Source: Mastigamoeba balamuthi
Lineage: Eukaryota > Evosea > Mastigamoebida > Mastigamoebidae
Assembly (NCBI GenBank): GCA_902651635.1
Contig: CACRSC010000020.1
Coordinates: forward strand, 1 to 51,037
Direction: 5' to 3'
Length of the DNA: 51,037 nucleotides
The notes beneath the pieces were generated by a model. That model saw only the letters and a program-made list of their open reading frames with translations. It made no database searches and was not told the DNA's origin. Of this stretch, positions 32,865 through 44,967 are shown in pieces. Both the position numbers and the translations under genes were made by a program. Position 1 is the first letter of the stretch; every line of letters begins with the position of its first letter.

Positions 32865-35011
32865 ATGGAGCAGTCACCAGATGCGCCGCCCCCGCCGCGC
32901 ACTGGCGACGCCCAGCACGGTGCCCCAGCACCAGAGTCCGCGGCACCTCCCGCGACCCAGCAGCCGCCCCCACCGCCGGCGCCTGGCGACGCGCCGATGG
33001 CCGACGCGGAGCCCGCGGGCCTCATGGACACGTCATCGTCGTCGTCGACGTCATCCGACGACTCGGACCCCTTGCTGTCGCTCCTCAAGGCACGCAGCGG
33101 TCTCTCCCCGGAAATACTGTACCTGTGGCCCTCCTGTCTGTTCCCCCGGCCTCTGTGACGTCCCCCCTCGCGCCGCGTCTCTGGGCGCGCCGTGACGTGT
33201 TGTGTCGTGTTTTCGCCCGGCCACATTTTCCGAGACGTGCGACGTCCCGCAACCCGGCACCGAATTCCGGGAAATGCGGTGGGGCTGGGAGAACCGATGG
33301 GACCGGGCTGGGCAGTCTGCTGTATCAGCGGCTCTGTCTGACACGTCGGGCCTCGTGCAGGGCGAGTTTGCGCAGCCCGGCGTGCGCGTGGCCGCCGCGG
33401 TGGTCGAGGAGGCCTACGAGGAGTCCAACGGCGACTACAACGCGGCGCGAGAGACGCTGTACTCTATGGTGCAGCCCTCGGGCTCGCGGGCGCTGTACAG
33501 GCTCGTCGGCGAGTTCAGCGGCGACGGCGGCCTCGACGCCGACAGGATCCGCGCGGCGTTCCACTACTGCGGCAAGGACTACAGGGTCGCGCGGGCGTTC
33601 ATCTCGGGGCAGGTCTCGCACGACCTCGACAGGCTCGTCGCGGAGTTCGGCAAGGACATCGCGACCGACTGCATCGAGGCCGCCTACAACTCGTGCGGCA
33701 TGGACTACAAGCAGACGCGCTACTGGCTCAGCGGGTACGCGCGTCTCCGCACGCTGCCCACCGTCGGCGCGGCAGCAGCTGCTCACCTGCGTTGCCGTCG
33801 ACAGAGGGACGGTGGAGCAGGACCACGACGCGGAGGACCAGGAGGACCAGGAGGACCAGGGGGAGGACCAGGAGATGGAGGACGACGACGGCGCAGACGG
33901 CGACGACGAGGGGGACGACGAGGACGACGAAGACGACGACGAGGACGTTGTGCAGCTGGTCATCGAGGAGATGCCCGACGACAACGCCAAGCCCGCCATC
34001 GAGGCGCCCTCCAAGGACAACCACGACCACACGCACGACCACTCGATGCGCGTCGACGACGAAGACGACACCGACGACACCGTCGACGAGGACGGATCCG
34101 AGGGCGGCGACCTCTCCGACGCCGAGGAGATCCTCGGGTACTTCTTCCCGCCGCTGGGCAACCGCTGCCCGCAGGGCTTTGCGTGCCCCGGACGCGAGTC
34201 CGACTGCGACCTCATTCACCCGCCCGTACGCCACGCACTGCTCTGCCCCTTCCCTGTCCTGTACTGTTATGTTCTGCCCTGTGCTGCCCTGTCTGTCCTG
34301 TACTGCCCTGTTCTGCCTGTTCTGCCTTGTTCTGCCCTGTTCTCCCTGCCCTCCCTGCCCTGCCCTCCACCTCGTCGCCTCCTGACCCCCTGCGCAGGCG
34401 GCGTGCGAGCTGGGGAGCCGGTGCAAGGACCCGGGGTGCCCGGGGCACGGGAAGCTCTGCCCCAACGGGTACAGCTGCACGGAGCCGCTGTGCACGTACG
34501 TGCACTCGCAGCTGCACGCGCCGAGCCACCCGTGGCCGAGCTACTGGATCTGGCCGCCCGACGACTACCGCACGATCAAGTGCGACGTCTCGGGCCCCGT
34601 GCTCGCGTGGATCAAGACGCTCGTCGCGCAGACGTGCAGGGCGTCGCTGATAGGCAAGACGACCGACGGCGCTGGGCACACGCACACGGGACTGCGCGTG
34701 ACCGAGGTCCTGCGCGTGCAGAACACGCTGCTGTGGCGCAACTACGCGACTCAGCGGCAGATCGTGCTCGAGCGCATCGACGAGACGCACGACGAGATGG
34801 GCGACCTGCGCTGCGTCGACACGGAGATCTCGCGCGCCGACTCGCCGCCCAACCACAAGCTCGAGAAGGACGTCAACGAGCTGTACCTGTTCCACGGCAC
34901 GCACACGGAGCTCGTCAACGCCGTCTGCCAGCACGGCGTCGAGGAGCGCGTCTCCAAGCGGGCCATGTTCGGCAAGGGCGTCTACTTCACAGAGAACTCG
35001 TCCAAGGCCGA
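32865..35011 (+). CDS. CCCH zinc-finger PARP, truncated at an assembly join
   Basis: Exons 32865-33089, 33361-33734, 33805-34225 and 34399-35011 stay in frame. Order: a Pro/Ala and Ser-rich N terminus; three UBA/CUE-like helical repeats (VVEEAYEESNGDYNAARETL, AFHYCGKDYRVARAFI, AAYNSCGMDYKQTRYWL); a long Asp/Glu-rich linker; two CCCH fingers (CPQGFACPGRESDCDLIH and CPNGYSCTEPLCTYVH); a WWE-like TGLRVTEVLRVQN region; and a PARP domain with LYLFHGTHTELVNAVCQHGV and FGKGVYFTENSSKA (H and Y of the H-Y-E triad). The sequence is cut by N at 35012 before the catalytic Glu. The best first intron has a GC donor (AAG|GCACGC). Likely a nuclear or cytosolic mono/poly-ADP-ribosyltransferase. Confidence 0.85.
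34226..34398 (+). repeat. CCTGTNCTGC repeat within a PARP-gene intron
   Basis: The third PARP intron holds about 120 bp of irregular CTGCCCTGTTCTG units between a GTACG donor and GCGCAG acceptor. Repeat expansion in the intron, not coding. Confidence 0.8.
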
Positions 35012-35186
35012 NGGCGGCCGTCGAGGGCTTCGAGGGCGGCCGGCGCCCCAGCGAGCTCGTCGAGAGCTGGCGCGCCGGGGGCCCGCTGGGCGCTGTTCGG
35101 GGAGGCGGGCCAGCCTTGCCGCGGCTCGAGAGGCCGGTGCGCGGCGCCGCTGTGGAGGTCGGCTTGGGCGGGGCTTTCGAGGACAT
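35012..35186 (-). CDS. truncated minus-strand gene, N-terminal fragment
   Basis: From the ATG at 35186 the minus strand encodes MSSKAPPKPTSTAAPRTGLS then SRGKAGPPPRTAPSGPPARQ, a disordered basic N terminus, running into the ambiguous base at 35012. The plus strand in this interval no longer resembles PARP. The two half-genes abut at the N, so the join is probably artificial or hides a gap. Product unknown. Confidence 0.5.
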
Positions 35187-35286
35187 CGGTGCGAGGAAGA
35201 TTGTGTTCTATTTTTGGGGGGCCGGATCGGAGGATCTAGATTTTCCGGCCTGACGTGAATCGAGAAGATTTCACGGGACGTGTGCC

Positions 35287-37127
35287 TCAGTGACGCTTGC
35301 TCGCGTAGCGCCACCACACGGCCAAGCACACAAACCCAATCGGCAGCGCGACGGCAAGCGCCAGGGGGAGCGCGCCCCACGCAGGGCCGAGGGAGATACC
35401 AGATCCCGCGGACCCGTCGTTTCCGCGACGTTTCTCGTTCGCGGACAAGTGCACCTCCCTGTGGAGACACGTCAGTGCTCGGCGCACAAAGCGCAAATAC
35501 GGCGGGATGCTCTTGAGGGCAGCGATGATCGCGGGGATTCCCTTTGAAATCGACTGGGCGATTGCCTCAGTTTCCAGCGGGTTGTTGGACACTTGCATCG
35601 GCTACGTCAGAGAACAAAGAGGGAAGAAGTGGTCGCATACCCTCGAGCTTGTAGAGCTTCGTGAGCGCAGACAGCTCGTGCGGCAGAGTCCGCAGCTTGT
35701 TGCCCGACACTGCGGTCCGATGTTGAGTAAATGTGCAGGCCGCGGGTATCGGAGCACTTGCCATCGATTTCCACGAGCGATGTCACCAGCCCGAGCTCCG
35801 GCGGGATCTCCTCGAGCTGGTTGCCAGCAACTGCAAGCGCATCCGTAAGGATACGTATACGCAGAACCGCCGTCACGTGCCCAGCAGCTGCGAGAGCTTC
35901 TGGAGGCCTCCGACTGACGCCGGCAGCGACCGCAGCTGGTTCCTCGACGCTGCGGGAAGAGACGAGTTACGACGTTGCCCGCATTGCCCGAATTGCTCGG
36001 AGGACGGCACCCCACAGGCGCGTGAGGCTGCGCAGGTCGCCCAGCGACTTCGGGAGGCAGGTCACGCGGTTCTCGTCCACTGAGCAGCGGTCGGTTGTGT
36101 TGGAAACCGGCGCAAAACGACAGTGACGCACTGAACAGCTCAGTCAGGCTCACCAGCCCACCGAACGCCTCGGGCAGCGCCTCGATTTTGTTGCTGTAGA
36201 CTGGGAGGGGCGGGTCAGCCGGGCGCACAGCAGGCGCGGGCTCGCACTCCACAGGACCTGCAGGGCCGAGAGGCAGCCAATCGACTCGGGCAGCGCGACC
36301 AGCCGGTTGTTGTCGACTGCGCACAGCGGCCACCCAGCCCAACCAGTGTCAACGGAGGCGCCGGGGGACGCATCACGCACGCTTGAGGACCGTGAGCTGG
36401 CGCAGCTCTCCGATCTCCTCTGGAACGCGCGCGATCGCGTTGTGCGACACTGCAAAGTTGGGCGAGCTGAGTTCGAGTCCACCGACTCTACAGGACGGCA
36501 ACCGCTCGGCCACCAAGGCGACAGCGACGGCACGGCGCACGGTCGAGCTCGCGGAGGTTCCTGAGGAGGCAGACCTCGCGGGGCAGGGCAGCGATGGCGT
36601 TCTCCGACGCCACGAGCCTCTCGAGTGCCCACAGGCCCCCGAACTCAGCAGGCAGCGCCTCGATCCTGTTCCGCGACGCTGCACGGGGCGTTGGAGGGGC
36701 TCAGCAGCGCAAGGGGGCTCACCGATGAGCTCCACGAGGCCCCTGAGCTGCCCGAGGGCCCTGGGCAGCGCCCTCAGCTCGTTCACCGACACTGCGTGCG
36801 GGGGGCCCACCGTCAGACCGCGCGTCGAGGCACCCCGCGGGCGACGGACCGTCGAGCGAGGTCATGCTGGTGAAGCGGCCCAGCGAGTCGGGGATGGCGG
36901 GGATCCTGTTGTTGGAGACTGGGAGGAAGGGGAGGAGGGGAGAGGGGAGAGGGAGCCGAGTGTGGTGTGAGCCCCTGGGGGCGATGGCAGGGGGACGGCG
37001 GGGCGGTGGACGCGCAGTTGAGCTTCTTGTACGAGCGCGCGGGGCGGATGTCCTCCTCCGTCAGCTCGCTGAGCAGGCGGCTGGCCAGCGAGAAGCACCC
37101 GGGATCGCCAAACAGCATCATCGACAT
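35287..37127 (-). CDS. leucine-rich-repeat membrane protein (about one LRR per exon)
   Basis: It starts MSMMLFGDPGCFSLASRLLS (37127) with an ELTEEDIRPARSYKKLN segment. About eleven LRRs of the LPxxLGxLxxLxxL type follow: NNRIPAIPDSLGRFTSMTSL, NELRALPRALGQLRGLVELI, NRIEALPAEFGGLWALERLV with ENAIAALPREVCLLRNLREL in one exon, NAIARVPEEIGELRQLTVL, NRLVALPESIGCLSALQVL, NKIEALPEAFGGLVSLTEL, NRVTCLPKSLGDLRSLTRL, NQLRSLPASVGGLQKLSQL, NQLEEIPPELGLVTSLVEI, NKLRTLPHELSALTKLYKL and NNPLETEAI. Most are separate exons of about 69 nt bounded by phase-1 introns. After a cap, the C terminus has one TM helix (WGALPLALAVALPIGFVCLA) and a short basic tail. This is a Ras-group-type LRR. The first splice after KLNC is unresolved. 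Confidence 0.85.
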
Positions 37128-37279
37128 CGTTTCTTTTTAATTTGTGGTTACGAGATACGCGATGTCGAGATTCCATCAATCAACCAGATTCGCACGGTCC
37201 GTAGGAAAAAATCTTCACAAATTCGGATTCTTACGGTGGTCTGGGACGAACGTGTGCCAGTGATGGGGGGTTGGGGGGG

Positions 37280-40200
37280 TCAGGAGGCCTGGTTGCTCAC
37301 GAGGGGCATCAGGAGCTCGACGACCTGGGCAAAGTCGGGCCTGTTGCCCGGGCTCTGGTCCCAGCACTGCTTGGCGAGCACGCTGAGCTGGTTGTCGTCG
37401 CCCAGGTCGAGCCTCTTGCCCTCCATCACGAACGTCACCACCGCAAATGTGTTCTTGAAGTTCTCGTACGGCTTCCTCTGCGCCACCAGCTCGTACAGCA
37501 GCACGCCGAAGCTGTACACGTCCGCCTTGATGCTGTAGGGCTGCCCTCCGAGGCACTCGGGGCACTGCGCACGCGCTGGTGAGCCTCGGCTCGCAGAGGG
37601 GATGGATGAGCTGTGAACCATGTAAGGGCACGTCCCGATCCCCTTGGTCAGGTTGTGCGCCTCGTTGTCCGCAACCTCTCTGCAGGTCCCGAAGTCGCTC
37701 AGCCTGCACGCCAGGGTGAGTTGGGAGGCAGGCAGTCGCACGAGCCCTGGAATGAGCTCACTTGACACACACGGCGTCCGACGGGATCACCGACCACACC
37801 AGAAGGTTGGCAGGCTTCAGGTCTAATAAGGGGGCACTTGTTAGTCCGCGGTCCCTCAAACCCGACGAATACCTCGGTGTAGTATGCCATTCGAGTGGAG
37901 GCACGCCATGCCCGAGGCACAGTCGAACGCTGCCTTCACTTTGAAGGCGTAATCCAGCGGCCCCTCTCTGATCATCGAATCGAGACTAGAGGGCCAGCGG
38001 ATCAGTCCGAACTGATGCAAGGGCGGTGTAGACGCGGACCTCCCACGCGGTATGTACTCCATCACGATGGCGAACTTGGAGTCAACGGAGCAGGTGCCGT
38101 AGAAGCACACGAGGAACGGCGACCGCATCCTCTCCATCAGGTCGACCTCCCTCTTCAGGTCCGCCTCCATCGTCGCGTCCATCATCGACTTGCGGATCTC
38201 CTTGATCGCGACGGGCACTCCTCTCCACTGCCCCGCACTCACGATGCCGAACGCGCCCTCCCCGATGACCTTGTCGAACCTGAGCTCGTTGTAGTCGATG
38301 GTGGTGGACGCAGAGCTGCGGATGTTGAGGACCACTGTGGAGAACACCGTCCCGTCGCGGCTGACGGCGATGGGCAGCACCTGGCGCGAGCGAGCAGAGA
38401 CCGCGATCATCACGGTGACCTCCCCGCCCAGCGCCAGGGTCGCCGTCTGGGGAGAGACAGCGAGTTCAACGTTGTCCACGTGCTCCGGGGTGAGTATGCG
38501 AAGCTCGCACTCGCCGAGGCCAGTGTTCCTGATGCTCAATGACGCGGTGTGCTTCTCGCCTATCTCGATGCACTCCACCTCAATCGCCTTCGGCGTGATT
38601 GCCAAGCCGAGATCCGGGTCGTCCAGCTCCACCTGCCGGGCCCCGACTTCGAGGAACGGAGAGTCGAGTGTGCTCAATTCCACTTCTGCACGCGACCTGG
38701 ACCGTCGTCTCCTGACAGCCACAGCGATGATGACTGCGGAGCTGCCCACTAGGCAAACACATCCGCCAGCGCCAGCTCCAACGTATACCCATATCGATTG
38801 CGACTTCGACGTGCAGCGAAGCGCGCATTCCGAGCCACACCAGCTGCACCCTGGATACTTCCTACAGCCATCAGACTGCAGTAACTCGTGAGATAATAAG
38901 TGAATTGAAGGCCGAACCGTTTGCTGTCTATCACAGGAGACACTCGCGGCCATGGCACTGCGGAAACAGAACTGCAGAGGCTCGGACCATGTGCACCCTG
39001 GGTGAGCGGAGCACCCCGACTGAAGGGCGATGTCTTCGCAGGGGATGCATGCCACAGACCTTGACACACACTTCTGCTCCGACTCGCACCACCCGCACCC
39101 CGCCATCATCGTGCAGTTGACACCATCCTTGATGTCCCTACACGAGCATCCTCCCACTGCTCAGATGCGGGTTTTCAGACAGTGTTAATATTGTATGCGG
39201 GCTCGTACACAACTGCGTTCCACACGAGACAGTTGACTGGCACCACGAGCATTGTCGGAAGCTCCCGACGGCACAGTGCGACGCGTACTGGGCTTCTGCG
39301 CAGTTATTGCACTGCTCGCTGCTCCGCATGCACGACCCCATCGACTGGCACCACTTGCATGCCACGCCCGTCTCGTCCGTCGCGTTGGAACACCCGCCCT
39401 TGCCAATCCACCTCGGAACGGCCTCACACCTCCCGCAATGCGAAGTGAAGTCCATGCACACTCCCTGACATCGCTGGCACAGACCGCTGGCATTGGCGCA
39501 CGTATCTCCAGACTGAGAAGGACAGTCTGCCGTGCAGGTCTTGGCATAGGTGTCCACCGCCATGCAGGTGCCTGTGAGACTGCACTTCGAGCACCCTGGG
39601 ACGCCGTTGCAGTCTCTCGCCGACAAGGCCTCGCAGGACTGCGTGCAGGTGGCGCCCGCTGTCTTACATGTCTCCTCTAGGACGCACCATTGGCACTGGC
39701 CTGAGCACGTTGACTCAGGGAGTGAGGCACATGAGGGACAGACCTGGATGCTCTCATAGAGGCATCTGCCGAGGGTGCCACACCACTTGCAGCCATCTTC
39801 GACAGGGCACACAGATTCAGAGAGATGGCGATAACAAGCTGCAAGACCCGAGATGTGTTTCTCTTCCTGAGAAGTCCGCCCTGTAGTGAACGTTGAGGTA
39901 GATTTCCAGTTGGAGTCTCATACCGACGCACGACCCGTTCACTCTCTCGAACTGGTCAATGCAATCATGGCAGCCACTCGAGGCATTCCAGAAGGGCAAC
40001 TCACAACTAGAACATGTTTCCGGAGAGATGCACATGGTACAAATTGAGGACGAACACATGGCTGAGGTTTTAAAAAAAGTGAGAAGAAGGAACTCATATG
40101 CGGATGTCACTCACGAATACAAATCCCGGACTGCAGCCTATATCCTTTAGTACAAGTCAGGCACCCAGTGGAGGCGTTCCGCCGCTGATCCACACAGCTC

Positions 40201-43200
40201 GCGCAGACATTTGGAGTGAGGCAACCAACACAGTAGGGAGAATCACAGTCGGCTGAAAAAAGGAGTGAGAAGAAGACTTAATGTGTACACATACGAGTGC
40301 AGGTGCCTTCCCAGAGAGAATACCGGGAAATACATGATGAGCATCCAGAAGATGAGTTGAAGAACGGGGACGAGCATTGCTCGCAAGTTTCTGGTGATAA
40401 GCAGCCGACACACCTCGGAGAGGAGCACGTCGCTACGCCCAGTAATCAGAGTAAATTGAAAAATGATAGGAATACGCACGCGAACAACTTAGCCGGTCAG
40501 AGTGATAACCAGAAACACACGTTTGACATCCTGTGTTGGGATCCCATCCTTCTTCAGAACAATCCATGCAGATATTTGGGCTCAGGCAACCAATACACCT
40601 CGCTGAGCATACAGCTATCCGGCACATGTGAGTGAAGTGGAGCTAAACACTAACGCACGTCTGCACTCTCCAGCATCCAGCTCATAGCCAGATGAACAGG
40701 TGTGGCACCCACTCTTGGGATCCCACGAAGCATTCAAACAAGAGTCGCAAACTTCTTGCTTAATGCACCCAACACACATGGGCGATGTACAAATGGCTGG
40801 TATGATTGTTAGCGAGAAAAAGAGAGTGACAGAGTTACGTTTGCACACTCCTACATCGAGAGTGTATCCATGTGAACAATAAAGACATCCCTTGCTTGCG
40901 TTCCATCCTGTCTGTGAGCAGTTTGCGCAAATGTCTGGTTCTTGGCAACTCAAACACAGTGGAGAGCTGCATTGCGCTGTGCGATTTGATCAGATGCTGG
41001 GGGTAAATATGTTACGTACGTTGGCAGCTGTTGGCACTCCTTGTATAACCAGATTTGCATTCAAGACATCCCCTAGAAGCATTCCATCCAATTGCTGAGC
41101 ATGAAGTACATACATTTGGAAGAAGGCAATGCTGACAGAGAAGTGATGTGCAGACAGCTGGATGTGACTTGGTGTTGGTTTCGGAAACATGATTGATGGT
41201 TAACCCACGTTGGCAGAGACCAGAGGAATTGAGGTCCTGATAGCCGTTGTTGCAGTTTCGGCATGCAGTTGTTACATTCCACTGCCCTGAGCAACTCGAA
41301 CACTGTTCTGGTGCTATGCAGCCAACACACGTTGGAGATGAGCACACAGCTGATGTGGGTTCAGTGAATGAACGCGAAATAAACATGAGTTGTACGTGAG
41401 CATGTCAGACCGCTCTGTCTCCATCCGGGGGCACAATTCCAGCATCCCGAAGTGGCATTTAATCCGGGAGATCGACAACTCTCGCAGTTGTCTGGAGATG
41501 TGCAATTGTTGCACATCGGAGAGCACGTTGCTGAAAGGATTGTTAGTAAATCTATCGAAGACGAGAAGCGAACGATAGCAAATTCCCTCAGACAAATGGT
41601 AGCCACTGAGACAAGAACTGCAGTTCTCGGGCCCACTACATTCCTTGCAGAGAGGGGAGGAGCAGATTGCTGCAACAATTCAGTAACGTGAAGAGGAAAG
41701 GAGTATTACGTGAGCATATTCCGCCAATGGAGTTATATCCGGAAACGCAGCTGCTACAGTTCTCCGGGCCAATACACACCATACACTCGTGCGAAGAGCA
41801 TATCGCTGGAAGAAACGTTAGTTCGACAGTAACAAGAAGGGTGGGCCTACGCAAACAAATGCCATCGGCGACCTGATAACCTGAAATGCAACTGCTGCAA
41901 TTGTCTGGTCCAACACATCCAGTGCATAGAGATGAAGAACAAATGGCTAGCTCAAATGAGAAGAATCAGGAATAGTGTGGCACGTACGCGAGCAAGACAA
42001 TATTCCATCCTTTACCCACCCACTTGAGCAATTCCAGCATCCCGTGGCAGGATCAAGTCCGGGCGAGAGACATCTGTCACATGAGTTTGGGCTCATGCAC
42101 ATATGGCACGCGCTCGAGCAAACGGCTTCAATTATGTGAGGTCACTTAAGGTTTTTGAGCGCACGTTTGCAGACACCATTCTCCGATGAGTACCCATCAA
42201 TACAGCTGCTACAGTTTTCTGGCGAGGCGCACTCGAAGCACTCTGATGACGAGCATATCGCTGCAGAATGTGAGAAAGTGCGTCGTCGGACAGTCCGTAC
42301 GTGAGCACAAGTCTCCGTGTTGACTCCATCCAGAAGAACAATTCCAACAGCCTGTCGCAGCATCAAATCCCACCTTCTTACAGCTATCACACTTGCTAGG
42401 ACTGAGACAAGAATTGCATTCCTCTCCACACACAGCTGAGAAAAGAAGGTGAGACACGACCAGAGGAAATCCTGTGGCGAACGTTGACACACTCCGCTTT
42501 CAACTCTATACCCCTGGATGCAACTACTGCAGTTCTCCGGAGCGACACATCCGTTGCACAGAATTGATGAGCATACGGCTGAATCTCGATCGTTAGATTT
42601 GTCGAAAAATCTGACGTACGAGAGCACGACAGTGAACCATTGGAGAACCATCCTGACGAGCAGTTCCAGCACCCGGTCGAGGAGTTCAATCCCGGCGACT
42701 GGCAGCTCTCACAAACATTCGGGCTGAGACAAGTGTTACACTTGCTAGAGCACACCGCTACAGTAGATAAAGTGAGACTCCAACAAGTACACTAAAAAGA
42801 GCGTACGCCTGCACACTCCGCTTTCAGCCCTGTACCCAGCAATACACCCACTGCAGTTCTCTGGAGCTGCGCACTCAATGCACATTGGTGAGGAGCACAC
42901 GGCTGTTTCAGGATAGGGTGAGTTGCAAAGATCACAGACGCACAGCGTACGAGTGCATGATAGAGAACCATTAACGAGCCACCCAGACGAGCAGTTCCAG
43001 CATCCTGTCGATGCATCAAGTCCCTGCGACTGACAACTGTCGCAGACGTTTGGAATGAGGCACGTATTACACTTATTTGAGCACACGGCTGAAAGAGGTG
43101 TGAGGCTCGCAAAAATGAAGAACGTACGTTTGCAGACTCCACTTTCAGCCGCATAGCCTTGAATGCAACTACTGCAATTCTCCGGAGCGACGCAACCAAT

Positions 43201-44967
43201 GCATAATGGTGATGAGCATACGGCTGTTGATGCAGTTAGATGTAATCAAAAAGCACTCGCACGAGAGCACGACAGTGGGCCACTGATGGACCATCCAGAC
43301 GAGCAGTTCCAACACCCCGTTGAAGCATTGAGCCCCTGCGAATTACAGCTGTCGCATATATTCGGACTGAGGCATGTGTTGCATTTGCTTGAGCACACCG
43401 CTGCTTATGGAGATGAGGATATCAAACGACCAATCAAAACGCACGGTTGCACACTCCGTTGCTCAACGCATAGCCATTGACGCAGCTGCTGCAGTACTCA
43501 GGAGCGATGCACCCGATGCAGTAGGGGGACGAACAAATTGCTGAAACAATCAGTGGCGGAGATGTGCTCAATCAGACTTACGGGAGCAGGATAGAGGACC
43601 ACTGAGTATCCATCCGTTCGAGCAGTTCCAGCACCCAGATGACGCATTGAGCCCCGGCGACTGGCAGCTGTCGCAGAAGTTTGGTCTGATGCAAGAGTTG
43701 CATTTGCTCGAGCACACAGCTGAGGACCGGATGGTGAGATAAGCCAATGAAACGGTGCTACATACGCCCGCAGATTCCATCAAGAGAATTGTATCCACTC
43801 GTGCACATGCTGCAGTTCTCCGGTGCTCGGCAGGTCACGCACAAGGGATCGGAGCAGTTGGCTGGTGGTTTATGAGGGCAACTCGTTGGAACACAGACAA
43901 GAACATACGTTGGCACGCCCTACCAGACAAGTAGTACCCACTTCCGCATCTGATGCAGTTGCTTGGAGCAGTGCAATTCGCGCAACCAGCTCCGCAGTAC
44001 GCTGCGGAGTGGTGAGACAAGAGTCAATATGCAAAACAAGAGAGCACGTACGGATGCACGTCCCACTGCTGGATGGTGTCCATCCGCTGGCGCACCTGGT
44101 GCAATACGTGGTGCCGCCTTGCGCAGAGCATTCGAGGCAATGGTCCTTTCCACAGCCTGCATCGCATCTCAGTCAGACCCGGCGCCAACCTGTTGTTGGA
44201 TTCTCACACGAGGAGTTCTTGTCGCAGAAGAAGGCCCCGTAGACTGACATGTCGCGGAGCTTCACATACGCCCCCGCGGCGTGGCTGACGAACACCGAGA
44301 CCGTGACGACGCTCTGGATCCTGTCGTTGAACGGAGGGCTCAGCTTCGCGTTGGCCATTGCCAGGGCCGCCGACGAAACGTTGATGGTCTGCGACGTCTG
44401 CACAAAGGACGCGGCGAGGTCGATCGGGCTGCTCGTGTTGATCGCCACTGGGAGGGTCCTCGAGATCCCGGCGAAGGCCATCATCGTCCTGTGATGCCCC
44501 ACAGTCAAATGAAAAGCCCATTCTGGTGTGGCTGTCTTCCACGTACGAGTCGATGGATAGCACAGCGCATGCGGTGGTGCTGTTGCCGAGGCAGACGAGC
44601 ACGCCGGGGTCCGAGACAGTGATGAGCCAGCTCGCCTTCCACCCCGGGGCTGTTCTGGAGTCGAGGGTACCGCCAGCTCCTGACACGCGTGTCAGGAGGA
44701 GCAAAGCAGAGGGCCTCCGTACTGCAGGTGACCGAAGCCCCTGGCTGAAGCGTCAGCTCCGTCGTCAGCTCTGTGCGTCGCTCCACGTGAGTCAGGGAGG
44801 CTGGGGGGGAGGAGGCCCTCACGGTGGGTGCCGGTGACAGTGCAGTTGGGGGGCAGGGAGCCGCCCGTGAAGACGAAGTCGTCGAGCAGCAGCAGAGCAG
44901 AGGCCACGCGGACGGCGCACAGAGCAGTCACGAGGGCAACAGCAGGGCTGCGACACGCGAGGGGCAT
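37280..44967 (-). CDS. receptor-like TKL kinase with Cys-rich module array and intracellular Ig-like domain
   Basis: One long multi-exon gene. A signal peptide (ALVTALCAVRVASA) precedes LLLDDFVFTGGSLPPNCTV, the start of an N-terminal domain shared with the next gene and ending GAFFCDKNSSC. About 26 Cys-rich modules follow (44.18-39.9 kb), then a PSI-like stalk (CKWCGTLGRCLYES, CSWCQSTVSCG, GCTWSEPLQFCF) and a TM helix (VGAGAGGCVCLVGSSAVIIA) before RRRRSRSR. Next is an Ig-like ASH/MSP-type domain (LSIRNTGLGECELRI ... VELAVSPQTATLALGGEVTV). The kinase domain is complete: GEGAFGIVSAG, VAIKEIRK, MEYIPRGSLDSMI, HRDLKPANLL, SDFGTCR, CPE for APE, DVYSFGVLLYEL and RPDF. HRD and DFG are intact, so it should be active. 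The ligand is unknown. Confidence 0.88.
39895..44180 (-). repeat. array of about 26 Cys-rich modules, alternating long and short
   Basis: Each module begins (A/V)CSS..C..C..P..C..C and ends GxCxR, followed by a phase-1 intron whose donor is mostly CGTACG. Short modules (about 33 aa, e.g. APENCSSCIQGYAAESGVCK) alternate with long ones (about 46 aa, with SPGLNASTGCWNCSSGW) through the N-terminal two thirds. The C-terminal third holds only long ones. This implies growth by duplication of two-exon units followed by single-exon copies. Confidence 0.85.

Noticed and set aside
33325-34495. Ser-rich and Val-rich minus-strand frames over the acidic PARP linker
   Set aside because: They are reverse readings of GAC/GAG runs; low-complexity artefacts.
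32639-35239. Very long open frame (over 850 codons) across the PARP gene on the plus strand
   Set aside because: Only some segments coincide with the real exons; the rest is a GC-rich shadow frame crossing introns and Asp/Glu-coding sequence read out of frame.
39895-44180. Possible CRISPR or satellite array because of regularly spaced repeats
   Set aside because: The regularity is at protein-module level (Cys spacing, phase-1 introns); the DNA units are diverged and coding.
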